Positions 52,701 to 60,900 of a DNA stretch of 64,000 nt are shown one piece after another. Origin of the DNA: Methylotenera_A sp049687015. Its GTDB lineage: Bacteria > Pseudomonadota > Gammaproteobacteria > Burkholderiales > Methylophilaceae. The stretch lies in NCBI GenBank assembly GCA_049687015.1, contig JBAVIP010000048.1, positions 54,727 to 118,726 of the forward strand, given 5' to 3'. Position numbers and translations under genes: made by a program. The notes below the pieces were generated by a model. That model did not search any database, was not told the origin of the DNA, and worked only from the letters and a program-made list of their open reading frames with translations. Every line of letters begins with the position of its first letter. Position 1 is the first letter of the stretch.

Positions 52701-52837
52701 TCGGCACCGGTACAGGCTCAGAAGCGATGAGCCGCATCGCGGCGCCGATGGTGGGCGGCATGCTGACGGCACCACTTTTGTCGTTATTTGTGCTACCGGC
52801 AGCTTACGTGCTATTGAAAAGGGTTATCATCCGCTAA
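49715..52837 (+). CDS. cusA: Copper/silver RND efflux pump CusA
   Basis: CusA is the proton-driven inner-membrane trimer that exports Cu(I) and Ag(I). The 1040-residue protein is collinear with E. coli CusA from residue 1. The metal-binding methionine triad (E. coli 573, 623, 672) is kept as Met571 (DLLYM), Met621 (PLEML) and Met670 (NRIDML). The proton-relay aspartate is in GAMVDAAIVMIENAH (D405). Twelve membrane segments are present. The Met triad and match to CusA make Cu/Ag specificity more likely than the Zn/Co/Cd (CzcA) type. It is the last gene of the operon. Confidence 0.95.
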   Translation: MIVGLIRLSAKNRLLVLLATLMVVVWGVFAMLRTPLDAIPDLSDTQVIIRTQWPGQAPQIVENQLTYPLTTTMLSVPGVKTVRGYSFFGDSFVYILFNDGTDQYWARSRVLEYLSQISSRLPKGASPSLGPDATGVGWVYEYALVDRSGKHDLGELRALQDWFLKFELKTIPGVAEVATLGGMVRQYQVQVDPDKLRNYRIPLSKVVSALQSANQETGGAVVETAEAEYMVRAHGYLESLDDFRNIPLSVSDRGTPILLSDVARVQIGPELRRGVAELNGEGEVTGGVIVMRAGQNALQVIDAVKAKLATLKKSLPEGVEIVTTYDRSQLIKRAVDNLTNKLIEEFVVVALVCAVFLWHFRSALVAIVALPIGVLVSFIVMYYQGVNANIMSLGGIAIAIGAMVDAAIVMIENAHRQLESYKNKHGEPNNSQRIKVIIDAACEVGPALFFSLLIITLSFIPVFTLEAQEGKLFAPLAFTKTYAMAAAAGLSVTLIPVLMTIFIRGRIRPEHGNPLNRWLIAIYKPLLSKVLHYPKITLGFALVLVLITLYPLSRLGSEFMPPLDEGDLLYMPTALPGLSVSKASEILQLSDRLIKTVPEVKSVFGKAGRAETATDPAPLEMLETTIQFKPRAEWRADMTTEKLIKELDSRLKIPGMANVWVQPIRNRIDMLSTGIKSPVGIKIGGADLATLEKMGEEVERIMKKVPGVGSVIAERVTGGRYIDIKIDRLKIARYGLNIEDVQSFISTAIGGDNIGELIDGLARYPINVRFPRELRDSVEKLKTLPIITERGATVLLSDVAEIKVTDGPPMIKSENAKPNVWVYVDIHDRDLGSFVQDAKAALDKELQLPAGYSLAWSGQFEYFERAAKRLSYVVPMTLAIIFILLFLAFKRITPAILILGSLPFALVGAVWFLYFLGHHFSIASGVGMIALAGLAAEFGVIMLVYLDGAVERYRAAGKLNTKEDLHAALIEGAALRVRPKAMTVAVILAGLIPILIGTGTGSEAMSRIAAPMVGGMLTAPLLSLFVLPAAYVLLKRVIIR

Positions 52838-52879
52838 GTCGTTTTATTCAATATAGTGCTCAAAAATTAGAGAAAAGCC

Positions 52880-53230
52880 ATGACATATATTTTTATAAAG
52901 TATTTAATCACCGCCGCTGTTGTCGTGCTGGTGTCAGAGGTGGCAAAAGCCAGCGACAGGCTGGGCGGGCTGGTTGCCGCCTTGCCGATGGTGACGATCC
53001 TGACCTTGATCTGGCTGTTTGTGGAGAAACAACCCGGTATTAAAATCGCCAATCACGCCTATTACACGTTCTGGTACGTCATCCCCACCTTGCCCATGTT
53101 TTTGCTGTTTCCCTATCTGCTGCCCAAATGGGGTTTCTGGCTTACATTGTTAGGCTGCGCAGTGTTCACCATCGTTGTTTTTTATCTTTATGCGATTGTG
53201 CTGAAACAGTTTGGCGTTCATTTGCTGTAG
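52880..53230 (+). CDS. DUF3147 family membrane protein
   Basis: The 116-residue protein has four hydrophobic segments and the family pattern LITAAVVVLVSEVAKASDRLGG followed by ALPMVTILTLIWLFVE near residues 11-50 and YVIPTLPMFLLFPYLL near 69-84. DUF3147 proteins are small integral membrane proteins of unknown function. It starts 42 bases after cusA, so it may be read from the cus operon, but a functional tie is not shown. It is followed by a palindromic repeat element. Confidence 0.88.
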   Translation: MTYIFIKYLITAAVVVLVSEVAKASDRLGGLVAALPMVTILTLIWLFVEKQPGIKIANHAYYTFWYVIPTLPMFLLFPYLLPKWGFWLTLLGCAVFTIVVFYLYAIVLKQFGVHLL

Positions 53231-53248
53231 ATTTTAGAAATGCACGAA

Positions 53249-53366
53249 CTTAGCATGTATTACTTTCAGGACAAGGCGCAGGGCGCGGAGCGACGAAGAC
53301 AGTACATTCGGTACGGCGAGGAAGTGAGCACCTCGCAACGCAGTCATGGATGTCATACATGCTAAG
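53249..53366. mobile_element. 118-bp MITE-like element with 12-bp terminal inverted repeats
   Basis: CTTAGCATGTAT (53249-53260) and ATACATGCTAAG (53355-53366) are perfect 12-base inverted repeats. The interior is GC-rich and itself partly palindromic (GACAAGGCGCAGGGCGCGG and GAGCACCTCGCAACGC). There is no coding capacity and no target duplication obvious by eye. Similar AGTCATACATGCTAAG-ended elements are known as dispersed repeats in Betaproteobacteria. The right terminal repeat contains ATG 53359, the start codon assigned to earP, so the element also forms the earP 5' end. Confidence 0.8.
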
Positions 53367-54465
53367 ATGGGATATTTTCTGCAAGATTGTCGACAACCTT
53401 GGCGATATCGGCGTCTGTTGGCGCTTGGCGCGGCAGCTGCACATGGAGCATGGCTTGCAGGTTCAGCTTTGGATTGATGATTTAAGCGTCGCCAAGCGAG
53501 TTATTCCTGCTTTAGATGTGACGCTGCAAAGGCAGGTTATTCAAGACATTACGATTGTTTCATGGCATGCAGGCACTGTTTTTGATCAGGCGGCAGAGGT
53601 GGTGATTGAGGCCTTTGGCTGCGAGTTGCCGCCAGCCTATTTAGATGCGATGTCACAGAGAAGATCCAAATGGGTTAATCTGGAATATTTATCCGCTGAA
53701 CCATGGGTGGCAGATTTTCATGCAAAACCTTCGCCGCGGCCACAACACAATTTAACGCGGCATTTTTACTTTCCTGGTTTTACCGAGGCTACCGGCGGCC
53801 TGATCCGGGAGCATAATATCGTTGAGCAAAATCAATTTTTTGCCAACAATGTACAGTTACAAAACGCGTTCTGGAAACGCCTGAATCTGACTCACGATGC
53901 GCACTTAAAAGTTTCACTGTTTTACTATCCGCATGCGCCGATCCATGATCTGCTCACGGTCATGGCAAGCGGCCGGCAAACCATCGATTGTTACGTGCCC
54001 GCCAGTAGCGATCTGCAACAGATCGCCCATTTTTTTGGCAAAGAATCCATTGCGGCTGGAGAGAGCTTAACGCACAAAAACCTTAACTTGCATGTGCTGC
54101 CGTTTCTATCGCATCAAGATTACGATCAACTATTGAGTGTCTGCGATATTAACTTTGTACGCGGAGAAGATAGCTGGATCCGTGCCATCTGGGCGGGCAA
54201 GCCGTTTATCTGGCAGCCGTATTTGCAAACAGAAAATACCCACATAAAAAAACTGGATGCGTTTTTGGCAATGTTTTATGCCAATTCTGACGCAAAACAG
54301 GCGGCCTGTGAGGCTCACCGGTATTGGTCTGCAGGGCATATGCCAAAAGTGATCTGGGATCATTTTTTGAATGCTTTGCCAGCGTTACGGCAACAGGCGC
54401 AACAACTGGCGAAACAAACAGACCTTGCATCTAAGTTAGTGATTTTTACAATAAATTGTAGTTAA
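53359..54465 (+). CDS. earP: EF-P arginine rhamnosyltransferase EarP
   Basis: EarP attaches rhamnose from dTDP-rhamnose to Arg32 of EF-P, which lets EF-P rescue ribosomes at polyproline. The 368-residue GT-B enzyme begins MLRWDIFCKIVDNLGDIG, with the conserved aspartates at 12 and 16 (Asp13 and Asp17 in Pseudomonas). The essential acidic motif FVRGEDSWIRAIWAGKPFIW lies near residue 270. The neighbour efp, with Arg32, supports the assignment. The start codon lies in the right terminal repeat of a palindromic element. ATG 53350 is the other in-frame option and adds three residues; no later Met is plausible. No ribosome binding site is seen. Confidence 0.95.
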   Translation: MLRWDIFCKIVDNLGDIGVCWRLARQLHMEHGLQVQLWIDDLSVAKRVIPALDVTLQRQVIQDITIVSWHAGTVFDQAAEVVIEAFGCELPPAYLDAMSQRRSKWVNLEYLSAEPWVADFHAKPSPRPQHNLTRHFYFPGFTEATGGLIREHNIVEQNQFFANNVQLQNAFWKRLNLTHDAHLKVSLFYYPHAPIHDLLTVMASGRQTIDCYVPASSDLQQIAHFFGKESIAAGESLTHKNLNLHVLPFLSHQDYDQLLSVCDINFVRGEDSWIRAIWAGKPFIWQPYLQTENTHIKKLDAFLAMFYANSDAKQAACEAHRYWSAGHMPKVIWDHFLNALPALRQQAQQLAKQTDLASKLVIFTINCS

Positions 54466-54473
54466 GGTATAAT
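54445..54473 (+). promoter_or_regulatory. Strong sigma-70 promoter of efp
   Basis: TTTACA (54445-54450) and TATAAT (54468-54473) are separated by 17 bases, close to the ideal housekeeping promoter. The -35 lies in the last codons of earP, giving efp its own start 44 bases upstream of its ATG. Confidence 0.8.
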
Positions 54474-54516
54474 GCGCGGCTTCAATATTTAACGCAATTA
54501 ATCTGCAAGGCAAATT

Positions 54517-55077
54517 ATGAAAACAGCACAAGAACTTCGCGCCGGTAACGTTATTATGATCGGCAATGATCCATTAGTGGTGGTTAAAGCCGAATACAAT
54601 AAATCTGGCCGCAGCACCGCGGTAGTAAAAATGAAATTTAAAAACTTGCTTACCGATGCCCCTAGCGAGAGCATTTACGGCGCGGGCGATAAATTTGACG
54701 TGATTGTGTTGGAGAAAAAAGAAGTCGCTTATTCCTACTTTGCCGACCCAACTTACGTGTTTATGGATAAAGATTATAATCAATACGACGTGGATGCCGA
54801 GTTTATGGAAGATGCATTACCGTATATTGAAGACGGCATGGAATGCGATGTGAAATTTTATGATGGCAAAGCCATTTCAATCGAGCTGCCAACCACTGTA
54901 GTGCGCGAAATCACTTACACAGAGCCGGCTGTGAAGGGTGACACTTCAGGCAAAGTAATGAAACCTGCTAAACTTGCTTCAGGCTTTGAGCTGCCGGTAC
55001 CTTTATTTTGCAGTCAAGGCGACAAAATTGAGATTGATACAAGAACAGGCGAATATCGCAACCGTGTATTGAAATAG
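54517..55077 (+). CDS. efp: Elongation factor P (Arg32 type)
   Basis: EF-P enters the ribosomal E site and promotes peptide bond formation at consecutive prolines. The 186-residue protein has three beta domains. The loop tip is YNKSGRSTAVVK, with arginine at position 32, the residue rhamnosylated by EarP, instead of the lysine of the EpmA type. The C-terminal motif is GDKIEIDTRTGEYRNRVLK. AAGGCAAATT precedes the ATG. It lies 51 bases after earP and has its own promoter. Confidence 0.98.
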   Translation: MKTAQELRAGNVIMIGNDPLVVVKAEYNKSGRSTAVVKMKFKNLLTDAPSESIYGAGDKFDVIVLEKKEVAYSYFADPTYVFMDKDYNQYDVDAEFMEDALPYIEDGMECDVKFYDGKAISIELPTTVVREITYTEPAVKGDTSGKVMKPAKLASGFELPVPLFCSQGDKIEIDTRTGEYRNRVLK

Positions 55078-55090
55078 TTTTAATTAGATT

Positions 55091-55119
55091 AAAAAAGGAC
55101 GCAGATCGCGTCCTTTTTT
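55091..55119. terminator. Bidirectional terminator between efp and the DUF2934 gene
   Basis: AAAAAAGGACGC and GCGTCCTTTTTT form a perfect 12-base stem with a 5-base loop and T-runs in both directions. It lies between two convergent stops, 13 bases after efp and 25 bases after the DUF2934 gene. Confidence 0.92.
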
Positions 55120-55143
55120 ATTGTTTGCGCATTGATTAAAAAT

Positions 55144-55419
55144 TTATTTAGCTAATTTTTTTGTAATTTCTGCTTCGGCTGCAATCCAGTAGTCAACAGC
55201 ACAGCCAGCAAAGTTATTACGTTCAGCAATATAGTAAGCCGCGACTTCTGTCATTTTATAGCGTTCAGCAGCATCAGATTGTTTAGGTTTTGCTGGGCTG
55301 GTTTTTTTTGCAGGCGACTTTTTTACAGTTGCCTTTGTTTCTACTGTAGATTTAGCTTTGCTTGTTGTCGCTTTGGCTGCTGTTGGCTTTTTCTCAGCAG
55401 TTGTTTTTGTGGTTGCCAT
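55144..55419 (-). CDS. DUF2934 protein with a histone-like Lys/Ala/Thr-rich tail
   Basis: The 91-residue protein has a low-complexity basic N-terminal half (KPTAAKATTSKAKSTVE, KKSPAKKTSPAKPKQ) like histone H1-type bacterial proteins. It is followed by a DUF2934 domain (AERYKMTEVAAYYIAERNNF, AGCAVDYWIAAEAEI). The domain is small, helical and of unknown function. The tail would bind DNA or RNA nonspecifically, so a nucleoid role is possible but inferred. It is transcribed alone and convergent with efp. Confidence 0.87.
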   Translation of the reverse strand: MATTKTTAEKKPTAAKATTSKAKSTVETKATVKKSPAKKTSPAKPKQSDAAERYKMTEVAAYYIAERNNFAGCAVDYWIAAEAEITKKLAK

Positions 55420-55498
55420 GATGAGTTCCTTTACTGAAGATTTTTAAATTAGCTTACACAAGCTTTTTGTGCACATTAACAGTTGCAGTATTATAGTA

Positions 55499-56950
55499 TT
55501 AAACCGTACCGCCTACTGTCAAGCCTTCAATTTTCAAGGTAGGCTGACCAACACCTACAGGCACACTTTGACCTTCTTTTCCGCAAGTGCCTACACCACT
55601 ATCAAGCGCCATGTCGTTGCCTATCATCGAAACTCGCTTTAGAACATCTGGTCCGTTACCGATTAGTGTTGCGCCTTTGACAGGGTAGGTGATTTTGCCG
55701 TCCTCAATCATATAAGCCTCGGCCGCGCTGAAGACAAATTTACCGCTGGTAATATCCACCTGACCACCGCCAAAATTTGCGGCGTACAAGCCTTTTTTAA
55801 CCGATTTAATAATCTCGGCCGGGTCTTTGTCGCCATTGAGCATGTAAGTGTTGGTCATGCGTGGCATGGGAATGTGCGCGTAACTTTCACGTCGCGCATT
55901 GCCTGTAAGCGGCATACCCATTAGGCGCGCATTAAGACTGTCCTGTAAATAACCACGCAAAATACCGTTTTCAATCAGTACAGTTCTGCTGGTAGGGTTG
56001 CCTTCATCATCCATTGTGAGTGAGCCTCGCCTGTCGATCAATGTTCCGTCATCTACAATGGTAATTCCTTTGGCGGCGACTTGCTGGCCGATCATGTTTG
56101 AGAAGGCAGAACTGCCTTTACGGTTAAAATCACCTTCTAAACCGTGCCCAATGGCTTCGTGTAACAAAATACCAGGCCAGCCTGGACCTAGCACCACAGT
56201 CATGCTGCCTGCAGGAGCAGGGCGCGCATCCAGATTCACCAGCGCTTGATGTACAGCCCTTTGTGCATAATCTTGTAATACTTCATCAGAAAAATAGTTG
56301 TAGTCGAAGCGGCCACCGCCGCCAGATGAGCCTTGCTCACGGCGGCCTTTATGCTCGGCAATGACTTGCACAGAAATGCGCACCAAAGGCCGCACATCCG
56401 CCGCCATAACACCATCGCTTCGAGCGACCATCACCACTTCGTACTCGCCCGCAATAGAGGCCATGACTTGGCTGACTCGCGGGTCTATTTTACGTGCGAA
56501 TTGCTCTAGGCGTTCTAATAGCTTTACTTTTGCATCTGCACTTAAACTGGCGATAGGATCCTGCGGCAAATAAAGCTGCGGTGCGTGGCGTGCCACAATA
56601 CTTTTTCCAGTTTGCTCTGCACCCAATGCCGCAATAGATTTTGTCGCATTAGCTGCTTGTAGTAAGGCGGGTAAATTAATGTCATCAGAGTAAGCAAATG
56701 CAGTTTTTTCGCCGCTTACAGCACGCACGCCTACGCCCTGGTCTATGTTGAAACTACCCGATTTTACTTGACCTTCCTCCAGGCTCCAGGATTCACTGCG
56801 GCTATATTGAAAATATAAATCAGCGTAATCCACCTGATGCGACATGATATTGCCCAACACGCTCTGCAAGGCTTGTGTATCAAGCCCTGTGGGTTTTAGC
56901 AACACGTCATGTGCCGTGTCAAAGTGGTTTGTTTTTGCGATGATATTCAT
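55499..56950 (-). CDS. tldD: Metalloprotease TldD
   Basis: TldD and PmbA (TldE) form a heterodimeric zinc protease that matures microcin B17 and degrades CcdA. The 483-residue protein has the zinc motif LLHEAIGHGLEGDFN (His264, Glu265, His269) and the C-terminal GTCGKEGQSVPVGVGQPTLK with the third ligand cysteine near residue 456. It is the last gene of the yhdP-nitrilase-tldD group on the minus strand, a conserved arrangement in Beta- and Gammaproteobacteria. The pmbA partner is not in the window. Confidence 0.96.
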   Translation of the reverse strand: MNIIAKTNHFDTAHDVLLKPTGLDTQALQSVLGNIMSHQVDYADLYFQYSRSESWSLEEGQVKSGSFNIDQGVGVRAVSGEKTAFAYSDDINLPALLQAANATKSIAALGAEQTGKSIVARHAPQLYLPQDPIASLSADAKVKLLERLEQFARKIDPRVSQVMASIAGEYEVVMVARSDGVMAADVRPLVRISVQVIAEHKGRREQGSSGGGGRFDYNYFSDEVLQDYAQRAVHQALVNLDARPAPAGSMTVVLGPGWPGILLHEAIGHGLEGDFNRKGSSAFSNMIGQQVAAKGITIVDDGTLIDRRGSLTMDDEGNPTSRTVLIENGILRGYLQDSLNARLMGMPLTGNARRESYAHIPMPRMTNTYMLNGDKDPAEIIKSVKKGLYAANFGGGQVDITSGKFVFSAAEAYMIEDGKITYPVKGATLIGNGPDVLKRVSMIGNDMALDSGVGTCGKEGQSVPVGVGQPTLKIEGLTVGGTV

Positions 56951-57041
56951 TCAATGAGTAATTTAACTAGAGATAGATACTATACCAGCACAGCATAAAG
57001 GCGGTGCTAAGTATATTCTTGAAATAGGTTGGTTTGAGTGC

Positions 57042-57902
57042 TTAGATTGCTTTGATCGTCTTATGTTTCAACGCCGGTAAACTCTTGCGCAAACTGGCCT
57101 GATAATCACGATTCATCGATGCAATCACCACGCCAGAGCCGCGCGGCAGCCTATCTAACACCACTCCCCAAGGATCTACAATCATGCTGTTTCCGTGCGT
57201 TTCGCGGCCTGATAAATGGTAACCGCCTTGTGCAGGGGCAATCACGTAACATAAATTTTCAATCGCACGTGCGCGGATTAAGCTTTCCCAATGCGCCTTG
57301 CCGGTGGTTTCGGTAAAGGCAGACGGCACTACAATCATATCTACCTCGCCCATGGCGCGATACAGCTCCGGAAAGCGCAAATCATAACAAACCGAGAGAC
57401 CAATTTTGCCATAAGGGGTATTCACTGTTATGACCGTATCACCAGATTCGATGGTGTTGTCCTCATGATAATGCTCGGTACCTAAATCCAGGCCAAACAG
57501 GTGAATTTTGTCGTAGCGCGCAACTTGCACGCCCTTGTCGTTGTAAACCAGGCAACTGTTGCGCACTTTGTTCGGGTAATTACTTTCTAAAGGAACCGTG
57601 CCGCCGATGAGCCAAATTTCGTATTCGCGTGCCATTCTTGATAAAAACCGTTGAATTGGCCCGTCGTTTGGCTTCTCTCTAACTTGTACTTTGTCGCTTT
57701 CTTTGGTGCCCATAATACAAAAATATTCCGGCAGCACCACAATTTTTGCACCTTGCGCAGCGGCAATTGCAATCAGGCGTTCTGCCTCTATAAGGTTAGA
57801 AGCTACTTGTGGGCTAGAAGCCATTTGAATGCCCGCAACTTTTATCACACCGACGGCGGTCTTGGTAGGTTTGTCTGCTTTATTTCGCGATGTAATTGGC
57901 AT
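57042..57902 (-). CDS. Carbon-nitrogen hydrolase (Nit1/YafV-like amidase)
   Basis: The 286-residue protein has the nitrilase-superfamily triad: Glu59 (VVLPEYF), Lys132 (YDKIHLFG) and Cys172 (SVCYDLRFPELYRAMGE). The group next to tldD resembles Nit1-type enzymes that repair deaminated glutathione, but that substrate is an inference. The first 20 residues are a basic extension (MPITSRNKADKPTKTAVGV) before KVAGIQMASS, where most homologues begin. The start at 57902 is kept because AAGAAAG precedes it. Confidence 0.9.
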   Translation of the reverse strand: MPITSRNKADKPTKTAVGVIKVAGIQMASSPQVASNLIEAERLIAIAAAQGAKIVVLPEYFCIMGTKESDKVQVREKPNDGPIQRFLSRMAREYEIWLIGGTVPLESNYPNKVRNSCLVYNDKGVQVARYDKIHLFGLDLGTEHYHEDNTIESGDTVITVNTPYGKIGLSVCYDLRFPELYRAMGEVDMIVVPSAFTETTGKAHWESLIRARAIENLCYVIAPAQGGYHLSGRETHGNSMIVDPWGVVLDRLPRGSGVVIASMNRDYQASLRKSLPALKHKTIKAI

Positions 57903-57947
57903 AATTGCTTTCTTATTTGTAACACTATTCTACTTGGCAAGCTCGAT

Positions 57948-60900
57948 TTACGGATGTAATGGTGAAACATTGCTTGGCTTCTGAGCGTCCTCTTTTTCAG
58001 ATTCTACCTCTTGCGGCTTATCCCATGTACCAGTAATAGTATATTCGCTGGAGGCAATTTTGTTAAAAGGGTCTTTTAGTATCTTTTGTGCAACAAAAGC
58101 AGCAGCACCGGCGATTGGGCCGCCAGCTAGCGCAGCCAGCGATAAGCTATCGCTAACGTGCGGCGTGACTTTTACTTTTAGCCTTTGCGTTTCGGTTTTT
58201 AAGTTGGTCTCACCCTTGATTTTGGTTTCTGCGGCGGGGCCGGTCATAAAGAAATCATCGCTGCGCATAATGCCATTGTCGATTTTTGCATTTGCGCTGA
58301 TTTTGTCGAAGGCAAATCCATCACTAAACAAATCCCTGAAATCAAGGCTTAAACGGCGCGGCAAGCTTTGCAAGCTTAATAAGCCGAATAAACGACCAAC
58401 CCCGGGTTGCACTTTTAAAATTTGTCCTTTTGTAGCATCTAACTTGAAGTTTCCATTCAAACTGTTTGTATCAAACTCATGCGGACTGCCAGACCATTGT
58501 AGCTGGCCCGCAATCGCAGCTTCACCGCCTTTAACGGCATCAGGCTGACCAAAGCGTTTGAGTGTATTGCCTATATTGCTCACGCTCAAAGAAAATTTCA
58601 GGCTTGTGTTAGGGTTGCGAGTCCAATTATGCCAGTTGCCTTCAGCAGATAAGGTGCTGTCCGGATTAGTGATTTTTAGTTTTTGAATCACCCAGTCATC
58701 ACTACTTTCAACAGCGTTAAGTTCCAAGGTGCCCAATTTTTTATTGCCTAATTGAAAATTGTCTGCAATCACATCAAGTGCAGGGTAACCCTTGGCCAAT
58801 TTTTTAATATCTTTTTTAACAACAGGTTTGCTGGCGGTTTCGCCACTATTAGGAATTGTTAAATTTTTCAATCGAGCGATAACTTTTCCATTACCTGCGC
58901 TTTGCCATTCGGCGTTGCCAGAAATTTCCTGGCTGTCAATCGCCATCTGTAAGCCGGTAGAACTGGGTTGGGCAGTAAGTTTAAGCGCGTTCAATCTGCG
59001 GCCAAAAATATCTAATTTTTGTACAGCAATATTTGCACTGTTGATCGATATGGGAGAAGTGCCAGCATTGCTCCTGGGTTTGTTAAACAGTGCTAGCCAG
59101 TCATCAGCATCAATATGATCCAACTTGCCGTGTAACGATAAACCTGCTTGGGCAGGCAGCTCGGCCGCGATGTTGACGCCAATGTCGCCGCGCTCAAAAG
59201 CCAGTTTCCCAGCTTGTTCAGTACGTAATATTTTTGCTGAAACGGCATTGCCATAACTGATATTGATGCTGTCATTGCTTGGGCTTGGTTGTTTTTTAGT
59301 TATGCTAAAAGCCACCTCTTGGTTGGCAGGTTTGTTAAATGGCGGTGGCAGTTGAATAGCTATGCCCGCTAAATTTGAGCGCAAATTAACGTCAACCAGG
59401 GGTTGTTTGATAGTGATATCGCCAGTCCAGTCAGCGCTGCCTTGCATGCTTCCAATCAGCACATTTGAAGCAAGTTTTTTTATGCCGGCATCATTAATGC
59501 GGCCATTGGCGCTCACGTGTATTATTTTATCAGCACCTGTGCGCAAGCTAAATTGAGCTGGGCCGCCTAAAATCTCGGTGCTGACGTTTTGCGCGGCCAG
59601 ACTATTTTCAGTAAAATTCAGTACGCCATTCAGTTTACTAAGTTCTGGTAAACCAGCGTCTGCATTGGCATAAATGGTGCCGTTGGTAATTTTGTAAACA
59701 CCTTTGTATTTCGCGGCCTCCAAGTCTTGCAGGGGGATTTTTAGCTCTAAGTTTAATTTGCCGTTACCTGCTGTTTTTAAATCATCGGTAAAGCCTTGGG
59801 TGACTAATTTTACCGGGCTTTCATTTACAAATCTAACGCCATCAGTCACAGGGCCTTCTACATCGCTAACAACATGCAGCATGGGTGAGTCTGCATCTAA
59901 CTGAGCGATTTCAGTTTTACTGGCGATGATTCTATTGCCAAAAATATGCCCTTTATTGGCGTTAAGCACCATACGCTTGCCTTCGAAAAGCATATCCAGC
60001 CCTAAACCTTCTATTACCGGCCAGCCTGTACCGTACTCTAAGAGGACGTCACTTATTTTGGCGGTCACTCTAAAAAGCCCTAGTTTTTTATCAAGCTGAT
60101 TGTTGGCATTAACGTAAGGGAAATCGGCGAGATTGCCTTTAACCGTTAAATTCACATCCTCTGCACGGCCCTCTAAAATAGAAGTGTCTAGCCAATGCAG
60201 GGTTGGCTTGCCCAACATAATAGGGTAGTAAAAAGGCGCAAATTTAGCGTTGCCTTTACCGAATTTTCCATTCAAATCCAAGAACCCTTTTTTAAAGTTC
60301 CCGCCTTTTACACCGCTCATATCGTAGCTTGCGTTCACAGTGCCTGTAATATGCGGGCTGCTGATAAAAACGTCTTTGGCTGTAATGGTTGCTTTATCGC
60401 CGTTAATTTTCCAGCTGATGTGGCCGTTTAATTTATCGGCGGGAATCGGCCAGCGTAAAATATCTTTTAAATCAAGTGTTGCTTTTTGTGATTGTAGTGT
60501 GATTTCGCCGCCGTCTTCATTGGCTTCAATTTTTCCTGTCAAATTGCTGAAGCCGGGTATTTTTTGATAAGCGGTTAAACCTAAGTTCTTAAAAGTGGTA
60601 TTGATTTTATACGTTGCGGGTTTGTTCGCTTCACCTTCGTAGCCCAAGATAAGCGCTTGCAGCTCACCCACGGGTGAGAAGCCATTTAATTTCGCAGCAA
60701 AGTTTTCAGGCAACCGAACATAAGGCGACAGCTGTTTGATGGTAGCCAAATTAAATTGATCCAGCCTGACATCCGACTTTACCCAGGGTTTGCCATTTTT
60801 TGTGCTGGTTGAGTAATAACCACGCCCATTGTTAATATTAAGGCCAGTATTGGTACTGAGCTTGATATTTTCTGCACTGATGGTTTTGGTGTTTTTGAAA

